NCBI RefSeq assembly: GCF_045287255.1
Contig: NZ_CP137142.1
Span: 1,240,001-1,304,000 of the forward strand
From: Henriciella sp045287255
Lineage (GTDB): Bacteria > Pseudomonadota > Alphaproteobacteria > Caulobacterales > Hyphomonadaceae
Direction of reading: 5' to 3'
DNA length: 64,000 bases
The notes beneath the pieces were generated by a model, which saw only the letters and a program-made list of their open reading frames with translations, made no database searches and was not told the origin of the DNA. The stretch's first letter is position 1. Every line of letters begins with the position of its first letter. The position numbers and the translations under genes were made by a program. Positions 8,585 through 17,078 of the stretch are shown one piece after another.

Positions 8585-9492
8585 TGAGAGGCTTCCTTCG
8601 GTTTCAGGCCCAGTAGGCGGCAGGTCGAAAGGGCAAGGCTTGCCTTGTTCAGTGTGTAGAAGTGGAAGTCGCTGACGCCTTGCTCTGCGAGTGCCTGACA
8701 CAGTTCAGCAGCAACATTTGCAGTAATCAGTTCGCGCGTTTCCGGATCGTCCTCGGTGCCCTCATAAAGAGTGTGGAGCCAATCCGGGATGCTGGCCTGA
8801 CAAAGCTTTGAGATACGCTTCAAACCTGTGAAGTTTGGTTGCAGCATGATCCCGGGAACAATCGGCATGGTGATACCGCCAGCCTGCGCGCGATCCAGGA
8901 AAGACAGATACGTGTCAGGCTCAAAGAAGAATTGCGTGATGGCGCGATCCGCCCCGGCATCCTGTTTGGCTTTAAGGAAAGCAATGTCGGCGTCCCAGCT
9001 TTGGCTGTCCGGGTGCTGTTCTGGATAACAAGACACTGAAATCTCAAACACCTGACCGAGTTCAGGACGATGTGCCCGAATGCCTTCGATCAGGTCCACG
9101 CTATCACGAAATCCGCCGGGATGTTGCTCGAATTGCTCGCCCATTCCTGTTGGGGGATCACCGCGCAGGGCCACGATATGCTTCACGCCCGCATTCCAAT
9201 AGTCTTCAGCGACCTGCAACACGTCTTCCTTGGTTGCACTGACACAGGTCAGATGCGCTGCAGGTGTCAGAGGTGTATCCTGTGCAATCTTGGCCACGGT
9301 GGCATGCGTGCGGTCGCGGGTTGATCCGCCAGCGCCATACGTCACAGACACAAAACGCGGCGTCATTGGGGATAGACGCGCGACAGATTCCCAAAGCTTC
9401 GCTTCCATCTTATCAGTCTTGGGCGGAAAGAACTCGAAGGAAACGTTTGGGGCAGGGGAGTCCTGCTGCGTGGCTGTGGCGAGCTGTGTCAT
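8581..9492 (-). CDS. metF: Methylenetetrahydrofolate reductase
   Basis: A 303-residue flavoprotein TIM barrel that reduces 5,10-methylene-THF to 5-methyl-THF, the methyl donor for MetH. Signature stretches: SFEFFPPKTDKMEAKLW at the start, FVSVTYGAGGSTRDRT, HIVALRGDPPTG, and DRAITQFFFEPDTYLSF with the conserved Gln-Phe-Phe-Phe. It overlaps the regulator gene upstream by ATGA and metH1 downstream by ATGA, so regulator, metF and metH are translationally chained. Confidence 0.96.
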   Translation of the reverse strand: MTQLATATQQDSPAPNVSFEFFPPKTDKMEAKLWESVARLSPMTPRFVSVTYGAGGSTRDRTHATVAKIAQDTPLTPAAHLTCVSATKEDVLQVAEDYWNAGVKHIVALRGDPPTGMGEQFEQHPGGFRDSVDLIEGIRAHRPELGQVFEISVSCYPEQHPDSQSWDADIAFLKAKQDAGADRAITQFFFEPDTYLSFLDRAQAGGITMPIVPGIMLQPNFTGLKRISKLCQASIPDWLHTLYEGTEDDPETRELITANVAAELCQALAEQGVSDFHFYTLNKASLALSTCRLLGLKPKEASQ

Positions 9493-10463
9493 GCGACAGC
9501 ATCCTTTATTGAAGACGGGCGGATGGCTTTCCAGATCAGAACGGACAAGCCTTGTTCCAGTGTTTCGGGTGGATCAATGCGATGTGGGGGCGACACGGTT
9601 AAACCAGCATCAGCGCACCAGGTTTCCATGTCCGTATTGCGAATGCCGAGGCGTTTGTGCCCCTGCTTCTCTCTTAGAAAGTCCAGTTCATGGGTGGCAA
9701 AGTCGATAATCACAAGCTCACCACCGGGCTTTAGCAGGCGGCAAGCCTCATGGATGACCGCGGAAGGGTCATCCATGAAGTGAAGCACTTGATGGATCGT
9801 CACAAGATCCGCCGTGGCATCCTCAAAAGGTGTGGCGGTTACATCTCCTTGTCTGACGCGGGCATGAGCGACGCCTGAGCGTGCGAGATTGGCGCGTGCG
9901 ACCGTGAGCATGTGATGCGAGATGTCGAGCCCTTCAGCATCTTTCACACGCGGGGCAAACAGGGTGAGCATACGGCCTGTACCAGTACCCAGATCGATCT
10001 GTTTCTCAAACGGCCCTTTGTTTGTGATATCGAGAAGCGCGGTTTCAATCGCTGCGGTAGGGAAATGCAATGACCGGATATTGTCCCAATCATCTGCGAT
10101 GGATGAGAAGTAGGTCTCAGCAGACTGCGCGCGCGTGCCGCGGACTTTCGTGAGCGCGATGCGATCAGCGGCAAAAGGCTCAGAAGCTGTATCCAGGCAG
10201 TTAAAGATTGTCGCCAGCAATCGTGAAGCCTGACCATGTCGGGCGGTGCGGTAGTAAACCCATGACCCTTCAGGCAGTCGCTCAACGAGGCCAGCTTGCG
10301 TAAGTGTTTTCAGGTGATGCGATAGGCGAGGCTGGCTTTGCCCAAGAATGTCGACCAGTTCGCCAACCGACAGGTCGCCTTGGTGCAAAAGCGCAAGAAT
10401 GCGAAGCCGGGTGGGCTCGCCGCTCGCCTTCAGGGCTTTCGTCAGGAGATCATTCGCGGTCAT
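9489..10463 (-). CDS. ArsR-family regulator fused to a SAM-dependent methyltransferase
   Basis: A 324-residue two-domain protein. Residues about 5-90 form an ArsR winged helix (GEPTRLRILALL, QSQPRLSHHLKTLTQAGLV, GSWVYYR); about 125-300 form a class I methyltransferase with DLGTGTGRM as SAM motif I. Such fusions head metF-metH operons in alphaproteobacteria and probably sense SAM or SAH; this is inferred from context. I chose the ATG at 10463 because the winged helix starts there and a promoter with an embedded palindrome lies just upstream; a GTG at 10511 is in frame but would put that palindrome inside the gene. No Shine-Dalgarno precedes 10463, consistent with a leaderless start. Confidence 0.9.
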   Translation of the reverse strand: MTANDLLTKALKASGEPTRLRILALLHQGDLSVGELVDILGQSQPRLSHHLKTLTQAGLVERLPEGSWVYYRTARHGQASRLLATIFNCLDTASEPFAADRIALTKVRGTRAQSAETYFSSIADDWDNIRSLHFPTAAIETALLDITNKGPFEKQIDLGTGTGRMLTLFAPRVKDAEGLDISHHMLTVARANLARSGVAHARVRQGDVTATPFEDATADLVTIHQVLHFMDDPSAVIHEACRLLKPGGELVIIDFATHELDFLREKQGHKRLGIRNTDMETWCADAGLTVSPPHRIDPPETLEQGLSVLIWKAIRPSSIKDAVA

Positions 10464-10498
10464 AAAAACGTATAAACAAATGTTTATATGAAAATCAA
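10464..10498 (-). promoter_or_regulatory. Candidate promoter of the methionine operon
   Basis: On the minus strand TTGATT (10498-10493) and TTATAC (10475-10470) are 17 bases apart, a good sigma-70-type layout. Transcription would be expected to start at or one base before the A of the ATG at 10463, giving a leaderless mRNA, which fits the lack of a ribosome site. Inferred from sequence only. Confidence 0.55.
10471..10488. promoter_or_regulatory. Candidate ArsR-type operator
   Basis: A perfect inverted repeat, TATAAACA-AA-TGTTTATA, 8-base arms with a 2-base centre. It covers the spacer and the -10 element of the putative promoter, so a bound dimer would block RNA polymerase. AT-rich palindromes of this size are usual targets of ArsR-family dimers, and the adjacent gene encodes one, suggesting autoregulation. 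Confidence 0.6.
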
Positions 10499-10618
10499 CT
10501 GAATTATTCACTCATCTTGTGGCTCACACGCAACGTATAAAGAAGTTCACAATTCAGTGTGTTGCAATTCCGCATTTGCGGTCGCATATCGCGTAACGAT
10601 AAGAAGAAGGAGCCGCCT

Positions 10619-11377
10619 ATGCGGGGGCAAATATTGATTGCGGCGGCTCTGGTAGGGCTTTCTGCGTGTGCAACCACACAAGAGCCAGTCATGGCAGGCG
10701 ATGTACCTGACCCTCTCGAGGGGTTTAATCGGACTATGTACGGCTTCAATGAGGGTGTCGACAAGGCAGTCCTGGGACCGGTTGCCGATGGCTATCGTGC
10801 AATTACCAATGAACCAATCCGTGGCGGTGTCACCAATTTTCTGACCAATCTCAATCAGCCAGTTGTTTTCGTGAATACAGTTCTACAGGGTAAACCTGGC
10901 GCAGCGATTGATACAGCCTCGCGTTTTGTTGTGAACACAACAATCGGACTTGGTGGTATTTTTGACCCTGCGACACATTTTGAGGTGCCTCAGCATCGAG
11001 AAGATTTTGGCCAGACGCTTGGCAAATGGGGCGTCCCTGCTGGGCCTTACATTGTGCTCCCCCTGCGTGGGCCAACCAACCTGCGTGACCTGACAGGCAG
11101 CGGTGTTGATGGTTTTGCCTCACCCCTGAACTATGGTCAGGGTGACACATATGTTGCGACACGCGCAGCGATTGGTGTGGCGGGTGTCGTTTCAGTCAGA
11201 GAGCGCCTTGAGCCACAAATTCAAGCCTTACGCTCACAGCCGGAACCTTATGTGGCCCTGCGCCGTAATTATTCACAACAAAGAGACGCCGCAATTCGTG
11301 ACGGCGTACCGCAAGAAGACCCGTTCGCAAATTTGCCCGAATTTGATGATTACGATTTCGGGGATGAAACTGAGTAG
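10619..11377 (+). CDS. mlaA: MlaA/VacJ-family outer-membrane lipoprotein
   Basis: A 252-residue lipoprotein with signal peptide and lipobox LSAC near residue 17, followed by the family motif DPLEGFNRTMYGFNE. MlaA sits in the outer membrane and removes misplaced phospholipids from the outer leaflet, passing them to MlaC. I chose the ATG at 10619, not the upstream in-frame ATG at 10559, because it is preceded by AAGAAGAAGGAG at a 6-base spacing and begins the lipoprotein signal. mlaC follows 9 bases on. The inner-membrane mlaDEF genes are not in the window. Confidence 0.94.
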   Translation: MRGQILIAAALVGLSACATTQEPVMAGDVPDPLEGFNRTMYGFNEGVDKAVLGPVADGYRAITNEPIRGGVTNFLTNLNQPVVFVNTVLQGKPGAAIDTASRFVVNTTIGLGGIFDPATHFEVPQHREDFGQTLGKWGVPAGPYIVLPLRGPTNLRDLTGSGVDGFASPLNYGQGDTYVATRAAIGVAGVVSVRERLEPQIQALRSQPEPYVALRRNYSQQRDAAIRDGVPQEDPFANLPEFDDYDFGDETE

Positions 11378-11386
11378 GAAATTGTC

Positions 11387-12019
11387 ATGCGTTTAATGAC
11401 ACCTTTTAGAGCCGCTATATCTGCTGGCCTAGTAATGCTGATGGCAGCTCCAGCGCTCGCTGATGAGAAGACCGAAGCCTATGTGCAGGAAAATGCCAAT
11501 AATGTGCTGGCTTCTTTGAATGCGCCGGATGTGACACCCGAGGAACGGCGAGAGCAGTTCCAGCTCTATATGGAAGAGTTTTCCAACCTCGATGCTGTGG
11601 CAAAGTTTGTGATCGGCAAATATGCCCGCCAGTTCTCCGAAGACGAGCTTGAGCGGTATATCCAGACCTTCCGGACCTATGCACTGGCAGTCTACGAATT
11701 CTATTTCAATGAGTATAAGGGCCAGGCGGTTCAGGTCACCGGATCGGTTGACCGTAACGCGCGCGACTCAATCGTTGATACCCAGATTTTACGAGCTGAT
11801 GGTGAAACACTGACGGTTCGTTGGCGTGTCCTGCTGCGGGGTGGTGAATATCAGGTTGTTGATATTGCCCTGAATGCGGACGGTAACCTGATCTGGTTGG
11901 CAATTGAGCAGCAAGCACAGTTCCTGTCCATTCTTGATCAAAATCAGGGATCATCTGATGCACTCATCGCCAAGATTGAGGGCATGACAGCAGACCTTGT
12001 CGCGCAGCGCGAAGAGTAG
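11387..12019 (+). CDS. mlaC: MlaC/Ttg2D-family periplasmic phospholipid-binding protein
   Basis: A 210-residue secreted protein with a clear signal peptide ending AAPALA before DEKTEAY. The body matches the MlaC/toluene-tolerance Ttg2 family: EFSNLDAVAKFVIGKYAR, followed by FRTYALAVYEFYFNEYKGQ and WRVLLRGGEYQVVDIALN. It carries phospholipid between MlaA and the inner-membrane MlaFEDB complex. It is next to mlaA in one operon and converges on the histidine phosphatase gene, with only 21 bases between the stops and no obvious terminator. Confidence 0.92.
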   Translation: MRLMTPFRAAISAGLVMLMAAPALADEKTEAYVQENANNVLASLNAPDVTPEERREQFQLYMEEFSNLDAVAKFVIGKYARQFSEDELERYIQTFRTYALAVYEFYFNEYKGQAVQVTGSVDRNARDSIVDTQILRADGETLTVRWRVLLRGGEYQVVDIALNADGNLIWLAIEQQAQFLSILDQNQGSSDALIAKIEGMTADLVAQREE

Positions 12020-12040
12020 CCTGCTTCAAGTATTAGGGTT

Positions 12041-12583
12041 TTAAAGAACGCGCGTTTCGGCTTCTGCGCCGCGGCGCGTAACCTGTAATCTGTCTGCTGC
12101 GCGCTCCAGTATCGTCTGGGAACAGTAGGTTGGCCGGAAGACGACAGCAGCATCTGAACCTTCCAGGCCGGAAACAATGGCATTGATCGCGACAAAATGA
12201 GTGAACACGACAGTATTGTCTGGCAGTGTCACAATCTTGGCGATCAGGGCCTGACGCCAGTCCTGGATTACAGGTGGGGTATCTGACCAGTTTCCTGCCA
12301 TCAACCCTTTTAACCAGTCCACGCGATCCTGTTGTAGGTCTTCTGGCGTTGGGATTTCTGACACTTCCGGTGTGACAAGTGCTGTTTGATCGAGCACTTT
12401 TTCAAGTGCGTGTGCTGTTTCTCGACACCTTTGCATTGGGCTTGTCAGAATCAATGACACTGATCTCGTACTTAAGCTCGATGCAACAGCCTGAGCTTGC
12501 GCATAGCCTGTATCCGATAGGCCGGGATCAGGATGGTCGCCCCATCCTGCTGCGGCTTCACCGTGACGGACGAGTGTGATCAT
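12041..12583 (-). CDS. Histidine phosphatase family protein (SixA/phosphoglycerate mutase-like)
   Basis: A 180-residue branch-1 histidine phosphatase. LVRHGEA at residues 4-10 provides the phospho-accepting His7, LILTSPMQRCRETA gives the second Arg, and VVFTHFVAINAIV gives the second catalytic His. The substrate may be a phosphoprotein or a small phosphoester and cannot be assigned. Its ATG overlaps the coq4 stop (ATGA), so the two are coupled. Confidence 0.88.
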   Translation of the reverse strand: MITLVRHGEAAAGWGDHPDPGLSDTGYAQAQAVASSLSTRSVSLILTSPMQRCRETAHALEKVLDQTALVTPEVSEIPTPEDLQQDRVDWLKGLMAGNWSDTPPVIQDWRQALIAKIVTLPDNTVVFTHFVAINAIVSGLEGSDAAVVFRPTYCSQTILERAADRLQVTRRGAEAETRVL

Positions 12584-13356
12584 GCGGCGACCAGAGCTGG
12601 ATCAAGGCCCGCGTCAGCGATAATTTTCAGCGCTCGCTTGTACAAAACAGGCTCCCTGATCCCGAGACGTTCGCGAGCTGCGTCCAACGGTTCGGCCAGC
12701 AGGGCTTCAATGTCTTGATCAACAATGCGCGCGGCCAGCTTTCCATGGCGCCGACCTTCCTTGAGCACGGCGGGGATTTTGGCTTCTCGTGGGGCATGCT
12801 TTGCGACTTCCCGTGATCCCATAAAGGCAATAAAGCTTACGCCAAGGCCACCATTCTGGCTGTGGCTGAACCCGAGCAGAGCGTCTTCACCCAGAGCATC
12901 ACGACCATAGCCAGTGAGGACATGATAGAGATCATGCGTGTCGCGCAGGCGGTTCATGTACCACAGATAATCGTCATCGAATTGCTGCTGCTTTTCGCGT
13001 TGTGTCAGACTCTCAGCCACAAGGCCAGCAGCCGAAAGCCCTTCGCGCTCCATGAAATCGACATAGGCATGGGCAACCGATCCTTCTGGCAGCTTCCTCA
13101 GAGCGTCATGATTATCCAGCATCGGGGGCAAATCCCTGTGTATATCAAGGAGTTCTGGGCCTTTAGGTGATGCATAGAATTTCTCAAAATCCCTACGTGT
13201 CGCATTCCCGTTCAGCGCCTCGATAATATGAAACACCTGCTTAGTATCTTCCTTGTCGGCGATGAGAGCCTGCATATGCCGCCATGCTTTTAGCGGCTTC
13301 AACTTTGGTTTGGGCCTGGCTGGGTCAATGAAAGGAACGGGTCGGAGCATAGTCAA
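12580..13356 (-). CDS. coq4: Ubiquinone biosynthesis protein Coq4-like
   Basis: A 258-residue Coq4-family protein. The hallmark is RDTHDLYHVLTGYGRDALGE, i.e. HDxxH followed by a Glu, the metal-binding motif of Coq4. Coq4 acts in the ubiquinone-synthesis complex in mitochondria; bacterial homologues occur mainly in alphaproteobacteria and a few others. The start at 13356 (MTML) could equally be the ATG six bases on. It is divergent from glnB, with about 214 bases of intergenic DNA containing several palindromes. Confidence 0.88.
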   Translation of the reverse strand: MTMLRPVPFIDPARPKPKLKPLKAWRHMQALIADKEDTKQVFHIIEALNGNATRRDFEKFYASPKGPELLDIHRDLPPMLDNHDALRKLPEGSVAHAYVDFMEREGLSAAGLVAESLTQREKQQQFDDDYLWYMNRLRDTHDLYHVLTGYGRDALGEDALLGFSHSQNGGLGVSFIAFMGSREVAKHAPREAKIPAVLKEGRRHGKLAARIVDQDIEALLAEPLDAARERLGIREPVLYKRALKIIADAGLDPALVAA

Positions 13357-13403
13357 TACCTTGTTATTGATACCAGTCTAACAGACTGAGCCCCTCAAAA
13401 CAA

Positions 13404-13478
13404 TGACGCCTGCGTCACTTTTTGATTGAATGCCTGCCTGATCCTTGTGCACAAGTGGTCATTTTCGATGCAACATCG
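13404..13478. promoter_or_regulatory. Cluster of three palindromes upstream of glnB
   Basis: Between coq4 and glnB are TGACGC-CT-GCGTCA (13404-13417), the 12-base perfect palindrome CTTGTGCACAAG (13444-13455) and CGATG-CAA-CATCG (13466-13478). They may be operators for nitrogen control or for coq4. I looked for a sigma-54 GG-N10-GC element between them and glnB and found none, so the regulator is unknown. The first could also be a weak hairpin followed by CTTTTT. Confidence 0.35.
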
Positions 13479-13570
13479 CTCATGGATTGCAGGTTCTTAT
13501 TTGTCACCTCTACGCCAGTGAATGGGTAGGCTAAGCCAGTCAGCAGAAGCGAGTCACAGGGGCCGGAGCC

Positions 13571-13909
13571 ATGAAAAAAATCGAAGCGATTATCAAACCG
13601 TTCAAACTGGATGATGTGAAGGAAGCCCTTCATGAAGTCGGCGTTCAGGGCATGACCGTCGTTGAAGCCAAGGGCTTCGGTCGCCAGCGCGGACACACAG
13701 AGCTGTATCGCGGTGCCGAATATGTTGTGGACTTCCTGCCTAAGCTCAAAGTTGAGGTTGTGATCGCCGATAGTGCTGTTGAAGGTGCCATCGAAGCGAT
13801 CACCAAGGCCGCCCAGACCGGCAAGATTGGCGATGGAAAGATTTTTGTGAGCGATGTGGGCGAGGCCGTCCGCATCCGCACCGGTGAAACCGGTGATGGG
13901 GCTCTCTAG
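13571..13909 (+). CDS. glnB: Nitrogen regulatory protein P-II
   Basis: A canonical 112-residue PII signal protein. It has MKKIEAIIKPFKLDDVKEAL at the start, the T-loop with Tyr51 in YRGAEYVVDF (the uridylylation site), and the C-terminal GDGKIFVSDVGEAVRIRTGE ATP/2-oxoglutarate region. PII integrates glutamine, 2-oxoglutarate and energy signals and controls glutamine synthetase adenylylation. A GGAG ribosome site precedes the ATG. glnA follows 45 bases downstream, the usual alphaproteobacterial glnB-glnA operon. Confidence 0.98.
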   Translation: MKKIEAIIKPFKLDDVKEALHEVGVQGMTVVEAKGFGRQRGHTELYRGAEYVVDFLPKLKVEVVIADSAVEGAIEAITKAAQTGKIGDGKIFVSDVGEAVRIRTGETGDGAL

Positions 13910-13954
13910 AGACCGCTCGCGTTTGGAACAGGGCTTAAAGACAGGAGAATACTG

Positions 13955-15358
13955 ATGGCCGACAAGATTATGAAAATGATGAAGGAACACGATGTCGAAT
14001 TCGTGGATCTTCGTTTTACTGACCCGCGCGGCAAGCTGCAGCATGTGACCTTCGATAAAGGCATGATTGATGAAGATTTCTTCACCGATGGTCAGATGTT
14101 CGATGGCTCATCTGTGGCGGGTTGGAAAAGCATCAATGAGTCTGACATGACTCTGATGCCGGATGTGGATACTGCAAAGGTCGATCCGTTTTTCCAGCAG
14201 ACCACGCTGGCTGTCATGTGTGATATTCTCGACCCGATTTCTGGCCAGCCTTATGGCCGTGACCCACGGGGCACAGCGAAGAAAGCGGAAGCTTATCTAC
14301 AGTCGACGGGCGTTGGGGATACAGCTTACTTTGGCCCAGAAGCTGAGTTCTTCGTCTTCGACGATGTGCGTTGGAATACTGAGCCGCATATGACGGGCTA
14401 CAGCTTCGATTCGACCGAGCTACCAGCCAATACAGGCAAGTCCTATGAAATGGGCAATATGGGCCACCGCCCTGGGCCAAAAGGGGGCTATTTCCCGGTC
14501 CCACCAATCGATAGCGAGCAGGACATGCGTTCTGAAATGCTCTCTGTCATGGGTGAGCTTGGTCTTGAGCCTGAAAAGCATCACCACGAAGTGGCGCCAG
14601 CTCAGCATGAGCTTGGTATGAAGTTCAACACGCTGGTGACGATGGCAGATAATCTGCAGCTGTATAAGTATGTGATTCACAATGTTGCTGCGAGCTATGG
14701 CAAGACAGCGACCTTTATGCCGAAGCCATATTTCAACGATAACGGCTCTGGTATGCACGTGCACCAGTCAATCTGGTCAGGTGGCAAGCCAACATTTGCA
14801 GGCGACCTCTATGCTGGCCTGTCAGAGACATGCCTCTACTACATTGGCGGTATCATTAAGCATGCACGGGCGCTGAATGCTCTGACCAATGCGTCGACAA
14901 ACTCGTACAAGCGTCTGGTGCCAGGCTTTGAGGCCCCTGTTATGTTGGCTTACTCAGCCCGCAACCGTTCAGCGTCTATCCGTATTCCTTTCGGAACCGG
15001 TGCAAAGGCCAAGCGTATTGAAACGCGCTTCCCGGACCCAACGGCCAACCCATATCTGGCCTTTGCTGGCCTGTTGATGGCGGGTCTTGATGGCATTGAA
15101 AACAAGATCCATCCGGGTGATGCGATGGACAAGGATCTCTATGACCTGCCACCGGAAGAAGCGAAGTCTATTCCGCAAGTCTGTGGCTCTCTGCGCGAAG
15201 CGCTTGAGGCGCTTGATGCGGACCGTGACTTCCTCAAGAAGGGCGGCGTGTTCGATGATGATCAGCTTGACGCTTATATCGACCTGAAAATGGAAGAAGT
15301 TGAGCGCCTGCAGTTACACCCGCACCCTGTCGAATTCGACATGTACTACAAGGTGTAG
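13955..15358 (+). CDS. glnA: Glutamine synthetase type I
   Basis: A 467-residue GSI-type enzyme that makes glutamine from glutamate, ammonia and ATP. Visible signatures are MFDGSSVAGW near residue 48, the metal/ammonia-site blocks GPEAEFFVFDD and HHEVAPAQHELG, NGSGMHVHQS, and FGTGAKAKRIETRFPD. Tyr396 in DKDLYDLPPEE is the expected adenylylation site, fitting GSI-beta. A good ribosome site (ACAGGAGA) precedes the ATG, and an intrinsic terminator follows about 75 bases after the stop. Confidence 0.98.
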   Translation: MADKIMKMMKEHDVEFVDLRFTDPRGKLQHVTFDKGMIDEDFFTDGQMFDGSSVAGWKSINESDMTLMPDVDTAKVDPFFQQTTLAVMCDILDPISGQPYGRDPRGTAKKAEAYLQSTGVGDTAYFGPEAEFFVFDDVRWNTEPHMTGYSFDSTELPANTGKSYEMGNMGHRPGPKGGYFPVPPIDSEQDMRSEMLSVMGELGLEPEKHHHEVAPAQHELGMKFNTLVTMADNLQLYKYVIHNVAASYGKTATFMPKPYFNDNGSGMHVHQSIWSGGKPTFAGDLYAGLSETCLYYIGGIIKHARALNALTNASTNSYKRLVPGFEAPVMLAYSARNRSASIRIPFGTGAKAKRIETRFPDPTANPYLAFAGLLMAGLDGIENKIHPGDAMDKDLYDLPPEEAKSIPQVCGSLREALEALDADRDFLKKGGVFDDDQLDAYIDLKMEEVERLQLHPHPVEFDMYYKV

Positions 15359-15432
15359 ATCACTCTTTTATGGGCGGTATCTTCTTAAGGTGCCGCCTGA
15401 AAGTTACGTCTGGGGGAACAGGCGTGGAGAAG

Positions 15433-15465
15433 AAGACCGGGTTCATCAGGAGCCCGGTCTTTTTG
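15433..15465 (+). terminator. Rho-independent terminator after glnA
   Basis: A perfect 9-base stem, AAGACCGGG and CCCGGTCTT, with an 11-base loop, followed by a T run and TTTG. It ends the glnB-glnA transcript and lies just before the 3' end of the convergent phhA gene. Confidence 0.85.
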
Positions 15466-15492
15466 TTTGGTTCTGGATTGTGAAAATAGGCT

Positions 15493-16359
15493 CTAAGCGG
15501 CGAAACGCCCACCGCGATTGGCATAGGCCTGGGTACCCTTTGTCAAAACCGTATCGCTATCCAGAACATCCTCAGGCTTGAGGTCAAACTTGCCAAGCAT
15601 CTGCGCATAGAAGGGTGCGAAGTCGGTATCCACGGTCGCTCTGAACAGGTCTTCATAGCTGTCGATCACAAAATAGGTCTGCTGGAAATCATCGATGCGA
15701 TAGTCTGTGCGCATTAGGCGTTCGAGATCAAAGCCAATCCGATTTGGTGAAGGATCTTCCAGACAGAAACGGCTTTCGGCAGGGGAAGAGACAATGCCCG
15801 CGCCATAAATGCGCAAGCCTTGATCGGTCTTTATCAGGCCAAACTCAACCGTATACCAGTAGAGCGCGGCCAGATTCTTCAGGCTTGCATGACGCAGGCT
15901 GCGCAAGCCCCCTTTGCCATACGCTTCCATATAGTTGGCAAAAACCGGGTCCGTCAGCATTGGCACATGGCCAAAGACATCGTGGAAGACATCCGGTTCC
16001 TGAATATAGTCGAGCTGCTCGGGCTTGCGGATAAAGCTCCCGGCTGGGAACCGTCGATTAGCCAGATGCTCAAAGAAAACATCATCAGGCACAAGGCCTG
16101 GGACGGCCACGACGCGCCAGCCTGTCAGCTGTTCCAGTTCATCGGATATTTCTTCAAAGTTCGGAATACCACCGCGATTGAGGTTCAGGGCTTCAAGTCC
16201 ATGCAAAAACTCTGGCGCCGCGCGTCCAGGCAAGACTGCCATTAGACGCTCATATAGCGTGTCCCACGTCTGGTGTTCTGTCTCGGTATAATCAGCCCAG
16301 CCCTGATCTATGGTCCAGTCTGGATTGGTGTGTGCGGGTCGTTCAGAATGGTTGCTCAT
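15493..16359 (-). CDS. phhA: Phenylalanine-4-hydroxylase
   Basis: A 288-residue iron- and pterin-dependent hydroxylase turning phenylalanine into tyrosine. The iron ligands are visible: His126 and His131 in FHDVFGHVP and Glu172 in YWYTVEFGL. The bacterial form lacks the mammalian regulatory domain, as here. I chose the ATG at 16359 (MSNHSERP); an ATG at 16389 is in frame and neither start has a strong ribosome site. It is divergent from maleylacetoacetate isomerase, another enzyme of phenylalanine/tyrosine breakdown, so the two probably share a control region. hmgA and hppD are not in the window. Confidence 0.95.
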   Translation of the reverse strand: MSNHSERPAHTNPDWTIDQGWADYTETEHQTWDTLYERLMAVLPGRAAPEFLHGLEALNLNRGGIPNFEEISDELEQLTGWRVVAVPGLVPDDVFFEHLANRRFPAGSFIRKPEQLDYIQEPDVFHDVFGHVPMLTDPVFANYMEAYGKGGLRSLRHASLKNLAALYWYTVEFGLIKTDQGLRIYGAGIVSSPAESRFCLEDPSPNRIGFDLERLMRTDYRIDDFQQTYFVIDSYEDLFRATVDTDFAPFYAQMLGKFDLKPEDVLDSDTVLTKGTQAYANRGGRFAA

Positions 16360-16430
16360 GCAACTAATATAGGCCAGAGTCTGTAACATGTCGTCAAGAG
16401 ACTTGGTTAAAATTTGCGCGAGGGCAGAGA

Positions 16431-17072
16431 ATGGCTGTTAAACTCTATGATTATTGGCGCTCTTCGGCGGCATATCGCCTGCGTATTGCCCTCAATCTGA
16501 AAGGCATTGCCTTTGAGAGCGTGCCAATCAGTCTGCATCCCGATAAGCTTGAGCATAAATCTTCCGAGTACAAAGCCCTTAATCCGCAAATGCGTGTTCC
16601 TGCTATTGAGATTGATGGCAAGGTCATTGGCCAATCCATGGCGATTTTGGAGTGGCTAGACGAAACGTGGATTGATGCTCCGATTTTACCTGCCGACCCG
16701 CTTATGCGCCTAAAGGCGCGGGCCTTTGCCGATACAATCGCCTGCGATGTCCACCCGCTTAATAATGTCTCTGTCCAAGCTTGGTTGCGTGAGGAAATGG
16801 GGCAGGATAGCGCTGCGATTTCGACCTGGTATGCCGAATGGATTCACAGGGGGTTTGCGGCGCTTGAGGCGCGTATCGAAGAGACTAAAGGCCCATTCCT
16901 GTTTGCTGAGTATCCGACCATCGCGGAGATAACACTGGTTCCGCAGGTGTATAATGCGCGCCGATTTGATGTGGATCTTGGCGCTTATCCGAAACTGGTC
17001 GCAGTGGATGCCGCATGTATGGCTCTGGAGGCTTTTCAGAAAGCTTCACCGGAAGCGAATGCGCCTGTCTGA
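16431..17072 (+). CDS. maiA: Maleylacetoacetate isomerase (zeta-class GST)
   Basis: A 213-residue glutathione transferase of the zeta class. The N-terminal YWRSSAAYRLRIALNLKG matches the SSxx-R-R-AL active-site stretch, with Ser11/Ser12 binding glutathione; NPQMRVPAIEIDG and QSMAILEWLDE are the thioredoxin-fold signatures. It isomerises maleylacetoacetate to fumarylacetoacetate in tyrosine breakdown. The Cys found in many zeta GSTs (SSCS) is Ala here. It is divergent from phhA, which supports the pathway assignment, and has a GAGGG ribosome site. Confidence 0.9.
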   Translation: MAVKLYDYWRSSAAYRLRIALNLKGIAFESVPISLHPDKLEHKSSEYKALNPQMRVPAIEIDGKVIGQSMAILEWLDETWIDAPILPADPLMRLKARAFADTIACDVHPLNNVSVQAWLREEMGQDSAAISTWYAEWIHRGFAALEARIEETKGPFLFAEYPTIAEITLVPQVYNARRFDVDLGAYPKLVAVDAACMALEAFQKASPEANAPV

Positions 17073-17078
17073 TGTGGT

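Noticed and set aside
13479..13570. Sigma-54 promoter before glnB
   Set aside because: No GG-N10-GC arrangement was found by reading this interval.
13415..14044. Minus-strand open frame of 209 codons across glnB
   Set aside because: It is antisense to glnB and the glnA start, both certain, and reads as low-quality protein.
16366..16397. TTGACG and TATATT as a phhA promoter
   Set aside because: The spacing is 20 bases, too long for a standard promoter.
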